This document shows positions 43,101-51,200 of a stretch of DNA of 64,000 bases, in pieces. How positions within the stretch are numbered: the stretch's first letter is position 1; the number at the start of each line of letters is the position of its first letter. The notes under the pieces are model-generated. The model was not told the DNA's origin and made no database searches. It was given only the letters and a program-made list of their open reading frames with translations. This DNA is from an uncultured Litoreibacter sp. (GTDB lineage: Bacteria > Pseudomonadota > Alphaproteobacteria > Rhodobacterales > Rhodobacteraceae). Both the position numbers and the translations under genes were made by a program. The DNA lies in assembly GCA_947492995.1 (NCBI GenBank), contig CANLOU010000003.1, positions 62,001-126,000 of the forward strand, read 5' to 3'.

Positions 43101-43943
43101 ATGCCTGTGACCAACTCCTACGAAAAGCGCCTGCTGCGTGTGCTGGCCTATATCCATGACAATCCCGGCGGGGACCTGTCGCTGGACACGCTGGCGGATG
43201 TGGCGGCGATGAGCCGTTTTCACTGGCACCGCGTGTTTACCGGCATGATGGGCAAAACGGCCGCGCAGGTGACACGCGAGATCCGCATGCACCGCGCGGC
43301 CTGTTGGCTGGTGCAGCAAGACTGGAGTGTCGCCGATATCGCGGCGCGTGTGGGCTACCCGAATGTGGGCAGCTTTACGCGGGTCTTTGGCGAAGAATAC
43401 GGGCTGTCCCCCGTGGCGTTCCGCAACCGTGGCGACCTGACCGGGTCGCTGCCTGAACCCCATGAAGGAGACCACCCCATGTACCCTGTTGACCTTGAAA
43501 CCCATCCCGACCGCCCGTTGGCGGCCTTGCACCACCGCGGCAGCTATCTGGAAATTGGTGAGCAATTTCAGAAGGCTGGCACGATTATGGCGACGCGCGG
43601 CCTGTCGCCTGCAATACGCGGGATGGTGGGGCTGTATCATGACGACCCGAACGCGGTTCCGGAGCCTGAGCTGCGGTCTGTGGCGGGCGTTGTGCTGGCT
43701 GAGGGCACCGAGGTGCCTGACGTGATGGAAGAGATGACGGCAGATGGCGGGCGGTTTGCGGTGCTGCATTTCACCGGGCCCTATGCGGGCCTGAAGGCCG
43801 CGTATGACTACCTGTATGGCCGCTACATTCCCGAGAAAGGGCTTGAATTGCGGGACGCGCCCGCGATGGAGATTTACCTGAACGGGCCGCAAGACACCGC
43901 GCCGGATCAGTTGAAAACCGAGGTCTGCGCGCCGATTGTCTGA
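43101..43943 (+). CDS. AraC-family regulator with GyrI-like effector domain
   Basis: The 280-residue protein has an N-terminal AraC double helix-turn-helix (about 5-110: LDTLADVAAMSRFHWHRVFTGMMG and WSVADIAARVGYPNVGSFTRVFGEEYG). A GyrI-like small-molecule-binding domain follows (about 128-280: YPVDLETHPDRPLAALHHRGSYLEIG ending TEVCAPI). This Rob/SoxS-like layout often responds to small hydrophobic compounds. The ATG has GAAGGA just upstream; a much longer in-frame extension overlaps accA antisense and is rejected. The target is not evident. Confidence 0.9.
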   Translation: MPVTNSYEKRLLRVLAYIHDNPGGDLSLDTLADVAAMSRFHWHRVFTGMMGKTAAQVTREIRMHRAACWLVQQDWSVADIAARVGYPNVGSFTRVFGEEYGLSPVAFRNRGDLTGSLPEPHEGDHPMYPVDLETHPDRPLAALHHRGSYLEIGEQFQKAGTIMATRGLSPAIRGMVGLYHDDPNAVPEPELRSVAGVVLAEGTEVPDVMEEMTADGGRFAVLHFTGPYAGLKAAYDYLYGRYIPEKGLELRDAPAMEIYLNGPQDTAPDQLKTEVCAPIV

Positions 43944-43974
43944 GGCTTTGCGCCGCGCTGTCGCGCGTCGCTAC

Positions 43975-44014
43975 GCGGGGGCTCTGCCCCCGCACCCCCG
44001 GGATATTTATGAAC
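43975..44014. repeat. Dispersed hairpin element, copy 1
   Basis: GCGGGGGC-TCT-GCCCCCGC (43975-43993) is a perfect 8-bp stem, followed by CCCCCGGGATATTTATGAAC (43995-44014). The same two parts occur at 52226-52273 after another gene. It lies between the convergent AraC/GyrI and mcl1 genes and may also end transcription. Confidence 0.7.
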
Positions 44015-44021
44015 GAAGGAA

Positions 44022-44039
44022 AGGGACCGTCAGGTCCTT
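44022..44039 (-). terminator. Hairpin at the end of mcl1
   Basis: AGGGACC (44022-44028) pairs with GGTCCTT (44033-44039) around GTCA, with one G-T pair. On the minus strand the stem is followed by CTTTCCTTCG. Located just past the mcl1 stop codon at 44042. Confidence 0.5.
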
Positions 44040-44041
44040 AA

Positions 44042-44998
44042 TTATCCGTTAATCATTTCGAATTGTTTAACGATGACTTCGGCCTGTTTGATCGACGCGA
44101 TGTCCACAAGGCGGCCTTTGTAGACGGTGGCGCCTTCGCCATTTGCTTTTGCTTGCTGCATTGCGGCGAGAATTTCGCGGGCCTCGGTGACTTGTACCTC
44201 GGAGGGGGTGAAGACTTCGTTAGCGAGCGTGATTTGTTTGGGGTGGATGGCCCATTTGCCAACCATGCCCAAAGTGGCGGAGCGGCGGGCCTGGGCGCAG
44301 AAGCCCTCGTCATCGGAGAAATCGCCGAAAGGGCCGTCGACCGGCAGCACGCCGTGGGTCCGACAGGCGGCCACGATTGCGGCCTGCGCCCAGTGCCACG
44401 GGTCGGACCAGTGCTTGGTATCCCCTTGCAACATATAGTAATTTTCTTGGGTGCCGCCGATCCCGGTGGTTTGCATGCCCATAGAGGCGGCGAAATCTGC
44501 GGCGCCCAGGCTCATGGCTTGCAGGCGGGGGGAGGCTGCGGCGATCTCTTCAACATGGGCGATGCCGGCAGCGGATTCGATGATGACTTCGAGCGCGATT
44601 GGCTTGGTGCGGCCCTTTGCGGCCTCGATCGCGGTGACCAGCGCGTCGACGGCGTAGATGTCGCCCGCGCAGCCCACTTTCGGGATCATGATCTGGTCGA
44701 TCCTGTCGCCCGCCTGTTCGAGAATATCGACCACGTCGCGGTACCAATAGGGCGTGTCCAGCCCGTTGATGCGTACGGATAAGTGCTTGTTTTTCCAGTC
44801 AATATCGTTGATCGCCTCGATGATGTTGGCACGCGCCTGGGGCTTGTCGTCCGGGGCCACGCTGTCTTCGAGATCAAGGTTGATGACGTCGGCGGCGGAG
44901 GCGGCCATCTTCTCGAACAACGCGGTGCGGGAGCCCGGGCCGAACAGCTGGCAACGGTTGGGACGGGCAGGGGGTGTGGGTTGCAGGCGGAAGCTCAT
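44042..44998 (-). CDS. mcl1: L-malyl-CoA/beta-methylmalyl-CoA lyase
   Basis: CitE-like lyase of the ethylmalonyl-CoA pathway; cleaves beta-methylmalyl-CoA to glyoxylate and propionyl-CoA and reversibly makes malyl-CoA. The 318 residues match Rhodobacter Mcl1 in length and start (MSFRLQPTPPARPNRCQLFGPGSR). Active-site parts are INLDLEDSVAPDDK (Mg-binding Asp), IMIPKVGCAGDIYAVD, LEVIIESAAGIAHVEEI (metal Glu), and LGAADFAASMGMQTTGIGG. With phaA and phaB nearby, it supports acetyl-CoA assimilation without isocitrate lyase. Its upstream region has an 11-bp-phased repeat. Confidence 0.93.
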   Translation of the reverse strand: MSFRLQPTPPARPNRCQLFGPGSRTALFEKMAASAADVINLDLEDSVAPDDKPQARANIIEAINDIDWKNKHLSVRINGLDTPYWYRDVVDILEQAGDRIDQIMIPKVGCAGDIYAVDALVTAIEAAKGRTKPIALEVIIESAAGIAHVEEIAAASPRLQAMSLGAADFAASMGMQTTGIGGTQENYYMLQGDTKHWSDPWHWAQAAIVAACRTHGVLPVDGPFGDFSDDEGFCAQARRSATLGMVGKWAIHPKQITLANEVFTPSEVQVTEAREILAAMQQAKANGEGATVYKGRLVDIASIKQAEVIVKQFEMING

Positions 44999-45119
44999 TT
45001 TGCGCGGACCTTCTGGGTAAGGAAATTACGAATTTGTTTGAAATACGGTTATGATATTGCGTGAAGGGATGCAAGCGCTGCGCTGCGGCATAGGCGCATT
45101 AACCAAGAAATCGGTCATA

Positions 45120-45148
45120 TGTATTTTATGTGTATTTCGTATGTATTT
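45120..45148. promoter_or_regulatory. Three TGTATTT repeats in 11-bp phase upstream of mcl1
   Basis: TGTATTT starts at 45120, 45131 and 45142, exactly 11 bp apart (one helical turn), about 120-150 bp before the mcl1 start codon (mcl1 is on the minus strand) and 25 bp after the CoA ligase stop. The phasing suggests binding sites on one face of the DNA. Confidence 0.5.
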
Positions 45149-45172
45149 GGGACATACGATTTGCCGCAGTGG

Positions 45173-46663
45173 CTATTTGGTTAATTCCGACAGCTTCATG
45201 CGCTGGATTTTACCGGACGGCCCTTTTGGAAGTTCGTTAAGGAAATGTACATGATCGGGTGCTTTAAAGGCCCCGACTTTGCTGGTGCAGATCTGGATCA
45301 ACTCGCGGGCCGACAGGCTTGATCCGCTGCGCAGCTTCACCGCTGCTTCCACCCGTTCGCCATAACTGGCGCAAGGGCGGGCGAAGGCGGCTGCTTCGAC
45401 CACATCTGCGTGGGAATACAGGGCCTCGTCAATCTCGCGGGGCGCGATATTCTCGCCGCCCTTGATGATGAGTTCTTTGAGCCGACCCGTGACGTAGACA
45501 TACCCGTCCGCGTCTTTGCGGCCCAGATCGCCTGTGCGGAGCCAATCGCCTGCAAAGGTCGACTGCGTCGCCTCCGGGTTGTGGAAATATTCGAGCATGA
45601 CATTGGGGCCGCGAATGGCGATTTCGCCTTCGGTGTCCGGCGGGCAGGGTTGCAGATCAGCGGCGAGGATGGCGACATCATTTCCGTAGGGAATGCCGGG
45701 CGAGCCGATCTTGCGTGTGCCGGGAGGCAAGGGGTTCGACAGGATTTGCGCCGCGGTTTCGGTGAGACCCATGGTTTCAACGATCGGCACGCCAAAGCGC
45801 GTCTCAAACGCAGTCTGCACATCCGGCGACAGCGCGGAGGACGCAGAGCGGCCGAACCGCAGACGCTTTTTGGTGTCCGCGTCAGGATCGTTCGGGCCGT
45901 GCAGCAGGTGGCTGATGATCGTCGGAACGACAGAGAACCAGGTGGCCTCTGTTGCGGCGATATGGTCCCAGAAGGTGGAGGCCGAAAATTTCGGGCACAT
46001 GGTCAGAGAGCCGCCGGAGACGAGAGCGCCCATCACCGTCACGCACAGCCCGTTGATGTGGTAGATCGGCAGAACGCAGACGCCACGGTCGCTTGGGCTG
46101 AGCGCGTGGGCGATGGTGGTTGTCCAGCCGCCAGCCAGCAGGCTTGCCTGCGTGTGAATGACGCCTTTGGGCCGACCGGTGGTGCCGGATGTGTACATCA
46201 GCAGCGCGTGGTCTTGCGGGTCAACATGATGCAGGATGGTGAACAGCGTGCTTTCGGGCGGCGTGACGCGGTCCAGCCCGTCGGGGCGGGTGAGGGCGAA
46301 CAGCTCCGCCGCGTCGTCATGCACGAAAGCGGCGCGGGCCTGTGAATGATCCAGCGCATACGCGATGGCGTCGCGGCCGGCGGCGAGGTTTATCATGGTG
46401 GCGCGGAACCCGCCGTAAAGCACCCCGTAAAGTGCCACGATGCCAGCGCGCCCGTTGGGGTGCATGATGGCGATGCTTTCGCCTTTTTGATGCCCGGCGC
46501 TGGTCAGCTGGGAGGCTATGAGCGTGGCCTCCGATTGCAGCTCGGACCAGCTGAGGGTGGACCAGTCCTCGGGGAAAACGAAGGCGGTGCCGCCCTGCAT
46601 GGCGCGGTGGTCCAGCCAGTCGCGGATGGTGCCGGCGGGCGGGGTATCGGGGTGCAGCATCAT
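45173..46663 (-). CDS. AMP-forming CoA ligase, candidate sulfoacetate-CoA ligase (SauT-like)
   Basis: Adenylate-forming ligase of 496 residues. Core motifs are LLMYTSGTTGRPKGVIHT (about 138), VETMGLTETAAQI (A5), LRTGDLGRKDADGYVYVTGRLKELIIKGGENIAP (A7-A8), and the catalytic Lys in GPSGKIQRMKL at the end. ATG at 46663 overlaps the stop of the aldehyde dehydrogenase gene (ATGA). Ligase, acylating aldehyde dehydrogenase, transporter and LacI regulator together match the sauRST logic known from Cupriavidus necator, where sulfoacetate is activated to sulfoacetyl-CoA. Enzyme class is sure; substrate is inference. Confidence 0.8.
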   Translation of the reverse strand: MMLHPDTPPAGTIRDWLDHRAMQGGTAFVFPEDWSTLSWSELQSEATLIASQLTSAGHQKGESIAIMHPNGRAGIVALYGVLYGGFRATMINLAAGRDAIAYALDHSQARAAFVHDDAAELFALTRPDGLDRVTPPESTLFTILHHVDPQDHALLMYTSGTTGRPKGVIHTQASLLAGGWTTTIAHALSPSDRGVCVLPIYHINGLCVTVMGALVSGGSLTMCPKFSASTFWDHIAATEATWFSVVPTIISHLLHGPNDPDADTKKRLRFGRSASSALSPDVQTAFETRFGVPIVETMGLTETAAQILSNPLPPGTRKIGSPGIPYGNDVAILAADLQPCPPDTEGEIAIRGPNVMLEYFHNPEATQSTFAGDWLRTGDLGRKDADGYVYVTGRLKELIIKGGENIAPREIDEALYSHADVVEAAAFARPCASYGERVEAAVKLRSGSSLSARELIQICTSKVGAFKAPDHVHFLNELPKGPSGKIQRMKLSELTK

Positions 46664-48054
46664 GTGCCGGCATCCGCCCAGTAACCTGCGAAAATATCTT
46701 CGAGCGCGGGCTCGTTGGCGGGGATTTCGCGGATGATCTTGGTGGTCTGCATGAAATGCCGCCAGTGCAGGTTGTCGTCGATGGAATTGCCGCCCCACGT
46801 CCCGCAGCCCATGGACAGCGAGAACGGCATGCCGTTGGTGAAGGACCCGCCGGTGGCAAAGGTGTGGGCCTGGTTGACGATGACGCGGCAGGTGGGCACG
46901 GCGGTGGCCAGCACCTCCGCCCGGGCGGCGTCGGTGGAATGCAGGCCGACGGAGTGGCCTGCACCTTGGTGCGAAAGGATTTTTCTCGTCGTCGCGACAG
47001 CGTCGGCAAAATCCTTGGCCCGATAAAGGGCGGCGACGCGGGAAAGCTTTTCGCCAGACAGGGGATGGTCGGGGCCGATGCCGGTGGTTTCCACGGCGAG
47101 GAACTTGGTGTCGGCGGGGACCTGGTTTTCCATGCCCAAAGCGACCAGCATCTTGTCGGCATCCTGCGCGATGACGGAGCGGTTGAGGTGGTCATCGGGC
47201 CAGAGCTTGGCGACGATTGGGGCCTCGTCTTTGACGTGGGCCCCGCCCGCTTTGGCGAGTTCCGCCATGAATTGATCGTGGATCGCGTCGACGGTGACGA
47301 TGGCGTTTTCGGAACTGCAGGACGTGGCGTTGTCGAAGGTTTTGGACGCGGTGATCTTTTCGGCGGCGGCCTTCAGGTCGGCGGTCTCGTCCACGATGAC
47401 GGTGACGTTGCCCGCGCCAACGGCAAGCGCGGGGGTGCCGGAGGTGTAGGCCCGTTTGACATTATTCTGGCTGCCGGTGACCACGATCAGGTCGCTGATT
47501 TCCAGCAGGCGTTGGGTTTTGTCCTTGCTGCCGGGGGCGGGGACCATTTGCACCAGCGCCTTGTCCTCGCCGATTTTGTCGAATTCAGCGTGGATATAGC
47601 CCAGCAGGGTCTCGCAGGCGGGGACGCCTTTGGGGGACGGGGACAGCACAATGGCGTTACCGCATTTCAGCGCGTTGATGATGTTGTTGGCCGGCGTGGC
47701 GGCCGGGTTGGTGGAGGGGACCACGGCGCCGATGACGCCCATGGCGCGGGCGATTTGGGTGATGCCTGTGGCGGGGTCGTCGGAGATGACGCCGAAGGTC
47801 TTGGCATCCGCGATGTCGCGCATCAGGCCCAGCGTCTTGCGATGGTTTTTGGTGATCTTGTCGGGGACGTTGCCGAGGCCCGTTGTCTGCACGGCAAGTT
47901 CCGCCAGATGGCGGTTGCGGGACGGCTCCATGATGGCCCATGCGGCGGCTTGGGCCGCGCGGTCATAGCGGGTTTGGGACCCGTTGCCCTCGTATGCCGC
48001 TTGTGCCGTGCGGGCGCTGGCGACGATGGCGTCTACTTGGGCGAGGTCATTCAT
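46660..48054 (-). CDS. CoA-acylating aldehyde dehydrogenase, candidate sulfoacetaldehyde dehydrogenase (SauS-like)
   Basis: The 464-residue protein belongs to the acylating branch of the aldehyde dehydrogenase superfamily (AdhE N-terminal/EutE-like). Visible parts are the NAD fold VIGAVVPSTNPAATPANNIINALKCGNAIVLSPSP and the catalytic Cys in FDNATSCSSENAIV at about residue 245. GMPFSLSMGCGTWGGNSIDDN lies near the end. The start MNDLAQVDAIV has AAAGGA upstream. In the proposed pathway it reduces sulfoacetyl-CoA to sulfoacetaldehyde; an alternative is another short acyl-CoA. Coupled to the ligase gene by an overlap. Confidence 0.82.
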   Translation of the reverse strand: MNDLAQVDAIVASARTAQAAYEGNGSQTRYDRAAQAAAWAIMEPSRNRHLAELAVQTTGLGNVPDKITKNHRKTLGLMRDIADAKTFGVISDDPATGITQIARAMGVIGAVVPSTNPAATPANNIINALKCGNAIVLSPSPKGVPACETLLGYIHAEFDKIGEDKALVQMVPAPGSKDKTQRLLEISDLIVVTGSQNNVKRAYTSGTPALAVGAGNVTVIVDETADLKAAAEKITASKTFDNATSCSSENAIVTVDAIHDQFMAELAKAGGAHVKDEAPIVAKLWPDDHLNRSVIAQDADKMLVALGMENQVPADTKFLAVETTGIGPDHPLSGEKLSRVAALYRAKDFADAVATTRKILSHQGAGHSVGLHSTDAARAEVLATAVPTCRVIVNQAHTFATGGSFTNGMPFSLSMGCGTWGGNSIDDNLHWRHFMQTTKIIREIPANEPALEDIFAGYWADAGT

Positions 48055-48112
48055 GGGGGCGTCCTTTGGTGGGGTGAAACCCCGCCCTGCGGGAGGGCGG
48101 GGCCGTGGTTTA

Positions 48113-49081
48113 TCAGAGCCCTGCAAGCAGCTCTTTGAGGGTTTGCTCGCGCTGTTCCCACATTGCGAGGACCTCGTCACGGGTCATGATGTGCATGGGG
48201 CTTCCGCCTGCTTTCATCTTGCCGGTGACGCGGGAGTTTTCGAACATGGTGGGGACCGTGGCGGCCAGCTTGTCGATGATGCCTTTCGGCGTGCCTTTGG
48301 GCACCATCACGCCGCGGAAGTTTACGGAGGAATTGTCCACGTCGAGCCCTGCTTCCATCATGGTGGGGACGTCGGGCAGGAAGTCGTTGCGCTCCAGATC
48401 GGCGACGCCGAGGATTTTGACGTTGCCGGCTTCTCGCGCGCGGAACGCATCGGACAGGTTGTTGATGCCCGCCATCACGTCGCCCGCGATCACGGCCTTC
48501 ATGGCCGCAGCGCCACCACCTTTGGTGGGGATGTAGGCCATTTTGCATTCACAGGCTTTTTCCATTTGCAGCGCTGCGATGTGGTGACCCACGAAGAGGC
48601 CCGCGCCGGAGGTGGTCAGCTTGCCGGGGTTTTCCTTGGCGAAGGCGACGACGTCCTCCATCGAGTTGAACTCGCTGTCCGCGCCGACGACCAGCACGGC
48701 CGGGTCGGCGCCCCAGTTGGCGATGGGCTCGAAGCTGTCGCGGGAATAGTCCACGCCGCCTTTGATGGATTGCGCGATGAAATGCGGGATGTTGTAGGCG
48801 CCCAGCGTGTAGCCGTCAGCCTCCGCCTGACCGGCGAGCCAGTTCCAGCCGACGCGGCCACCCGCGCCGGGTTTGTTGAGGATGGCGATGGGCATGCCCA
48901 ACGCGTCCTCGTTGCCTGCGGTCATGGTGACGATGCGGGCCTGAAAATCGGTGGCCCCGCCTGCGCCGTAGCTGACCATCATCATGATCGGGCGCTCGGG
49001 GTAGTTGGCGTGACCGTCAGCAAAGCTGGACCCGGTCATGGCCGTCAGGGCAATTGCGGCCCCTGCAAGTAGTTTTTTCAT
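48113..49081 (-). CDS. TTT transporter substrate-binding protein (TctC/Bug family)
   Basis: Periplasmic receptor of a tripartite tricarboxylate transporter. The 322-residue precursor has a signal peptide MKKLLAGAAIALTAMTGSSFA (cleaved near 21). The Bug fold follows: YPERPIMMMVSYGAGGATDFQARIV, LNKPGAGGRVGWNWLA, TTSGAGLFVGHHIA, and VNFRGVMVPKGTPKGIIDKL. The ligand of Bug proteins is a small carboxylate; the neighbouring genes suggest sulfoacetate or a relative. It lies 45 bp after tctB and 58 bp before the dehydrogenase gene. Confidence 0.88.
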   Translation of the reverse strand: MKKLLAGAAIALTAMTGSSFADGHANYPERPIMMMVSYGAGGATDFQARIVTMTAGNEDALGMPIAILNKPGAGGRVGWNWLAGQAEADGYTLGAYNIPHFIAQSIKGGVDYSRDSFEPIANWGADPAVLVVGADSEFNSMEDVVAFAKENPGKLTTSGAGLFVGHHIAALQMEKACECKMAYIPTKGGGAAAMKAVIAGDVMAGINNLSDAFRAREAGNVKILGVADLERNDFLPDVPTMMEAGLDVDNSSVNFRGVMVPKGTPKGIIDKLAATVPTMFENSRVTGKMKAGGSPMHIMTRDEVLAMWEQREQTLKELLAGL

Positions 49082-49126
49082 TGGTAGTTCCTCCCTAGGA
49101 TGGTGAAGTTCTGCCGCTGTTGCGGT

Positions 49127-49591
49127 TCAGAAGAAAATCTCTCGCGGTGTGTAAACCGTCAGCAGTTTTGCGAAGAGACCGTACATGACGGCCATGAAGA
49201 CCGCCGTGATTGCGAGGCGCTTGAGCCATGATTTCAGCTGCCCGTGGGGCGCGGGGTCATAGAGGCTCAAGAGGATGAAAAAGGCGATGGCGGTGGCGGT
49301 GTAGAAGCCGAGGGCTTTGGCCGCCCAGAAGATATAGACCAGTGCGACGATCAGGCCGGGGGCGAGGTTTTTGACTTGCGTGGGCGTGATCCCGTTTCCA
49401 ACTTTGGTCCAGCCAAGACAGGCTTTGGCGAAGGTCCAAAGGGCGAGGACCACGAAAACGGTGGCGATCAGGCGGGGGAAGAGAAACGCCTCCGACGGGG
49501 TGGCGGTGTAGCTGATATAGGTGACCCAGACGCCCACGGCGGCGACGATGCCGGAGCCGATCATGTGCTGGAAACGGGGCAGGGTGGTCAT
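49127..49591 (-). CDS. TTT transporter small membrane subunit (TctB family)
   Basis: A 154-residue protein with four hydrophobic helices: MIGSGIVAAVGVWVTYISY, FPRLIATVFVVLALWTFA, LAPGLIVALVYIFWAA plus LGFYTATAIAFFILLSL, and LAITAVFMAVMYGLFA. It ends TVYTPREIFF, a usual TctB tail. The ATG overlaps the tctA stop by 4 bp. A longer in-frame frame upstream is an antisense shadow of tctA and is ignored. Confidence 0.88.
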   Translation of the reverse strand: MTTLPRFQHMIGSGIVAAVGVWVTYISYTATPSEAFLFPRLIATVFVVLALWTFAKACLGWTKVGNGITPTQVKNLAPGLIVALVYIFWAAKALGFYTATAIAFFILLSLYDPAPHGQLKSWLKRLAITAVFMAVMYGLFAKLLTVYTPREIFF

Positions 49592-51099
49592 CCGAGGATC
49601 TCCTCTTTCGAGGTGTAGCGCCGCTTGCGCAGCTCCATATAGGCGGAGTAGAGGATCGACGCGATGACGACGGAGATCAGGAAGATGTTCAGCGTGCCGC
49701 CAAGGAAATAGGGGCCGAGCCCGTCGGTGGCATTGGCGATCATGGAGCCTTGGATGAAGTTGGCCTCCGCTATGGGGCCGAGGATCAGGCCCAGCACCAA
49801 AGGTGCGGCGGAGAAGCCGAAGCGTTCGAGGAAATACATCATCACGCCGAGGCTCGCCATGACGTAGACATCGCCCATGGAGCTTTGCACGGAGTAACTG
49901 CCGAAGACGGCAAGGCCGAGGACGACGGCGGCCATGACGGATTGCGGCACTTGGGCCACTTTGGCGGCGAGGCCTGCCACGTAAAGCCCGAAGATACACA
50001 TCAGGACCTGCCCGATGAGCATGGAGTTGATGAAGGTCCAAGCGACGTCAGGGTGGTTGTCGAAGAGATCGGTGCCGGGGAAAATGCCGTGGATCAGCAG
50101 GCCTCCGAGCAGCACGGCGGCGGTGGGGGAGCCGGGGATGGAGAGGGTCAGCAGCGGGACGAGGCTGGGACCGACCATGGCGTTATTGGCGGATTCGGCG
50201 GCGATGACGCCCTCCGGGTGGCCGGTGCCGAATTTCTCTCGCTCGGGGCTGAACTTCTTGGATTGGTCATAGGCCACGAGCCCCGCGATCTGCCCGCCGA
50301 CGCCGGGGATCAGGCCGATGATGGAGCCGATGGCCGTCCCGATGGAAAGCGCGCGCTTGTTGCGGAAGAGCTCGCGGAACGCGCTGGAGATGGGATGCTT
50401 CTGGACTGTCAGGACTTCCGCGCCGTCGCCTTTGCGGCCTTTGGCGAACATGGTGATGACCTGCGGGATGGCAAAGAGGCCGATCAGCGCCGCGATGATG
50501 TTGATGCCGCCGCCAAGCGCGGGGTGGAAGATGAAGCGCTGCGCGCCCATGATGTCGTCAAAGCCGATGGTGGCCAGCCACAGCCCGATGCAGCCTGAAA
50601 GCAGGCCTTTGACCACGGATTTGCTGTCGAGGGACCCGATGACGGTGACGCCAAGGATCGCGAGCCAGAAGAGGTGGCTGGGCCCGAAGGCCAGCGCCCA
50701 TTGCGCCAGCACCGGCGTCAGGAAAATGAGGAGCAGCACGCCGAAGACGCCACCGATGGCAGAGGCGAGGAAGCTGAGTTGCAACGCCTTTGCGCCCTCG
50801 CCTTTTTGCGCCATCGTGTGGCCGTCCAGCGTGGTGGCGATGTTGGCGGGCGCGCCGGGGATTTTGAGCAAGATAGCCGACACCGCGCCGCCCGCCACGG
50901 TTGATGTGTAGGCCGCGCCCAGCAGGATCAGGCCTTGGGCGGCTTGTAATTGAAACGTGAACGGGATCAGCAGCGCCACTGCCATTGTGGGCGACAGCCC
51001 CGGCGTGGCACCCAGGATCAATCCACCTATTGTTCCGAGCAACAGCAACCCAAAGTTGATGGGCGTGAACACGTCACCGAAATAATAGAGAAATTCCAT
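49588..51099 (-). CDS. TTT transporter large membrane subunit (TctA family)
   Basis: Large permease subunit, 503 residues with about twelve hydrophobic helices. Hallmarks are LGTIGGLILGATPGLSPTMAVALLIPFTF near the start and GAAYTSTVAGGAVSAILLKIPGAPANIATTLDGH. IGLIPGVGGQIAGLVAYDQSKK and LLTLSIPGSPTAAVLLGGLLIHG follow. Start MEFLYYFGD is preferred because GGGAGG sits six bases upstream; an in-frame Met ten codons earlier is possible. It is first in the operon, divergent from the LacI-type regulator. Confidence 0.93.
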   Translation of the reverse strand: MEFLYYFGDVFTPINFGLLLLGTIGGLILGATPGLSPTMAVALLIPFTFQLQAAQGLILLGAAYTSTVAGGAVSAILLKIPGAPANIATTLDGHTMAQKGEGAKALQLSFLASAIGGVFGVLLLIFLTPVLAQWALAFGPSHLFWLAILGVTVIGSLDSKSVVKGLLSGCIGLWLATIGFDDIMGAQRFIFHPALGGGINIIAALIGLFAIPQVITMFAKGRKGDGAEVLTVQKHPISSAFRELFRNKRALSIGTAIGSIIGLIPGVGGQIAGLVAYDQSKKFSPEREKFGTGHPEGVIAAESANNAMVGPSLVPLLTLSIPGSPTAAVLLGGLLIHGIFPGTDLFDNHPDVAWTFINSMLIGQVLMCIFGLYVAGLAAKVAQVPQSVMAAVVLGLAVFGSYSVQSSMGDVYVMASLGVMMYFLERFGFSAAPLVLGLILGPIAEANFIQGSMIANATDGLGPYFLGGTLNIFLISVVIASILYSAYMELRKRRYTSKEEILG

Positions 51100-51147
51100 C
51101 AGGTCCTCCCAAACCTTTTGGCCGTTCATTGACTTTCAGGCTAGGGA

Positions 51148-51175
51148 ATGAAAATAGTTTTGCAAATGTTTTCAT
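51148..51175. promoter_or_regulatory. Candidate LacI-type operator in the divergent region
   Basis: ATGAAAA (51148-51154) and TTTTCAT (51169-51175) form a 7-bp inverted repeat around 14 bases that contain the small palindrome TTTGCAAA. It lies between the divergent tctA and LacI-family genes, placed to control both. Confidence 0.55.
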
Positions 51176-51200
51176 AAAGTGACGAGTTGAGGCCGGTATT

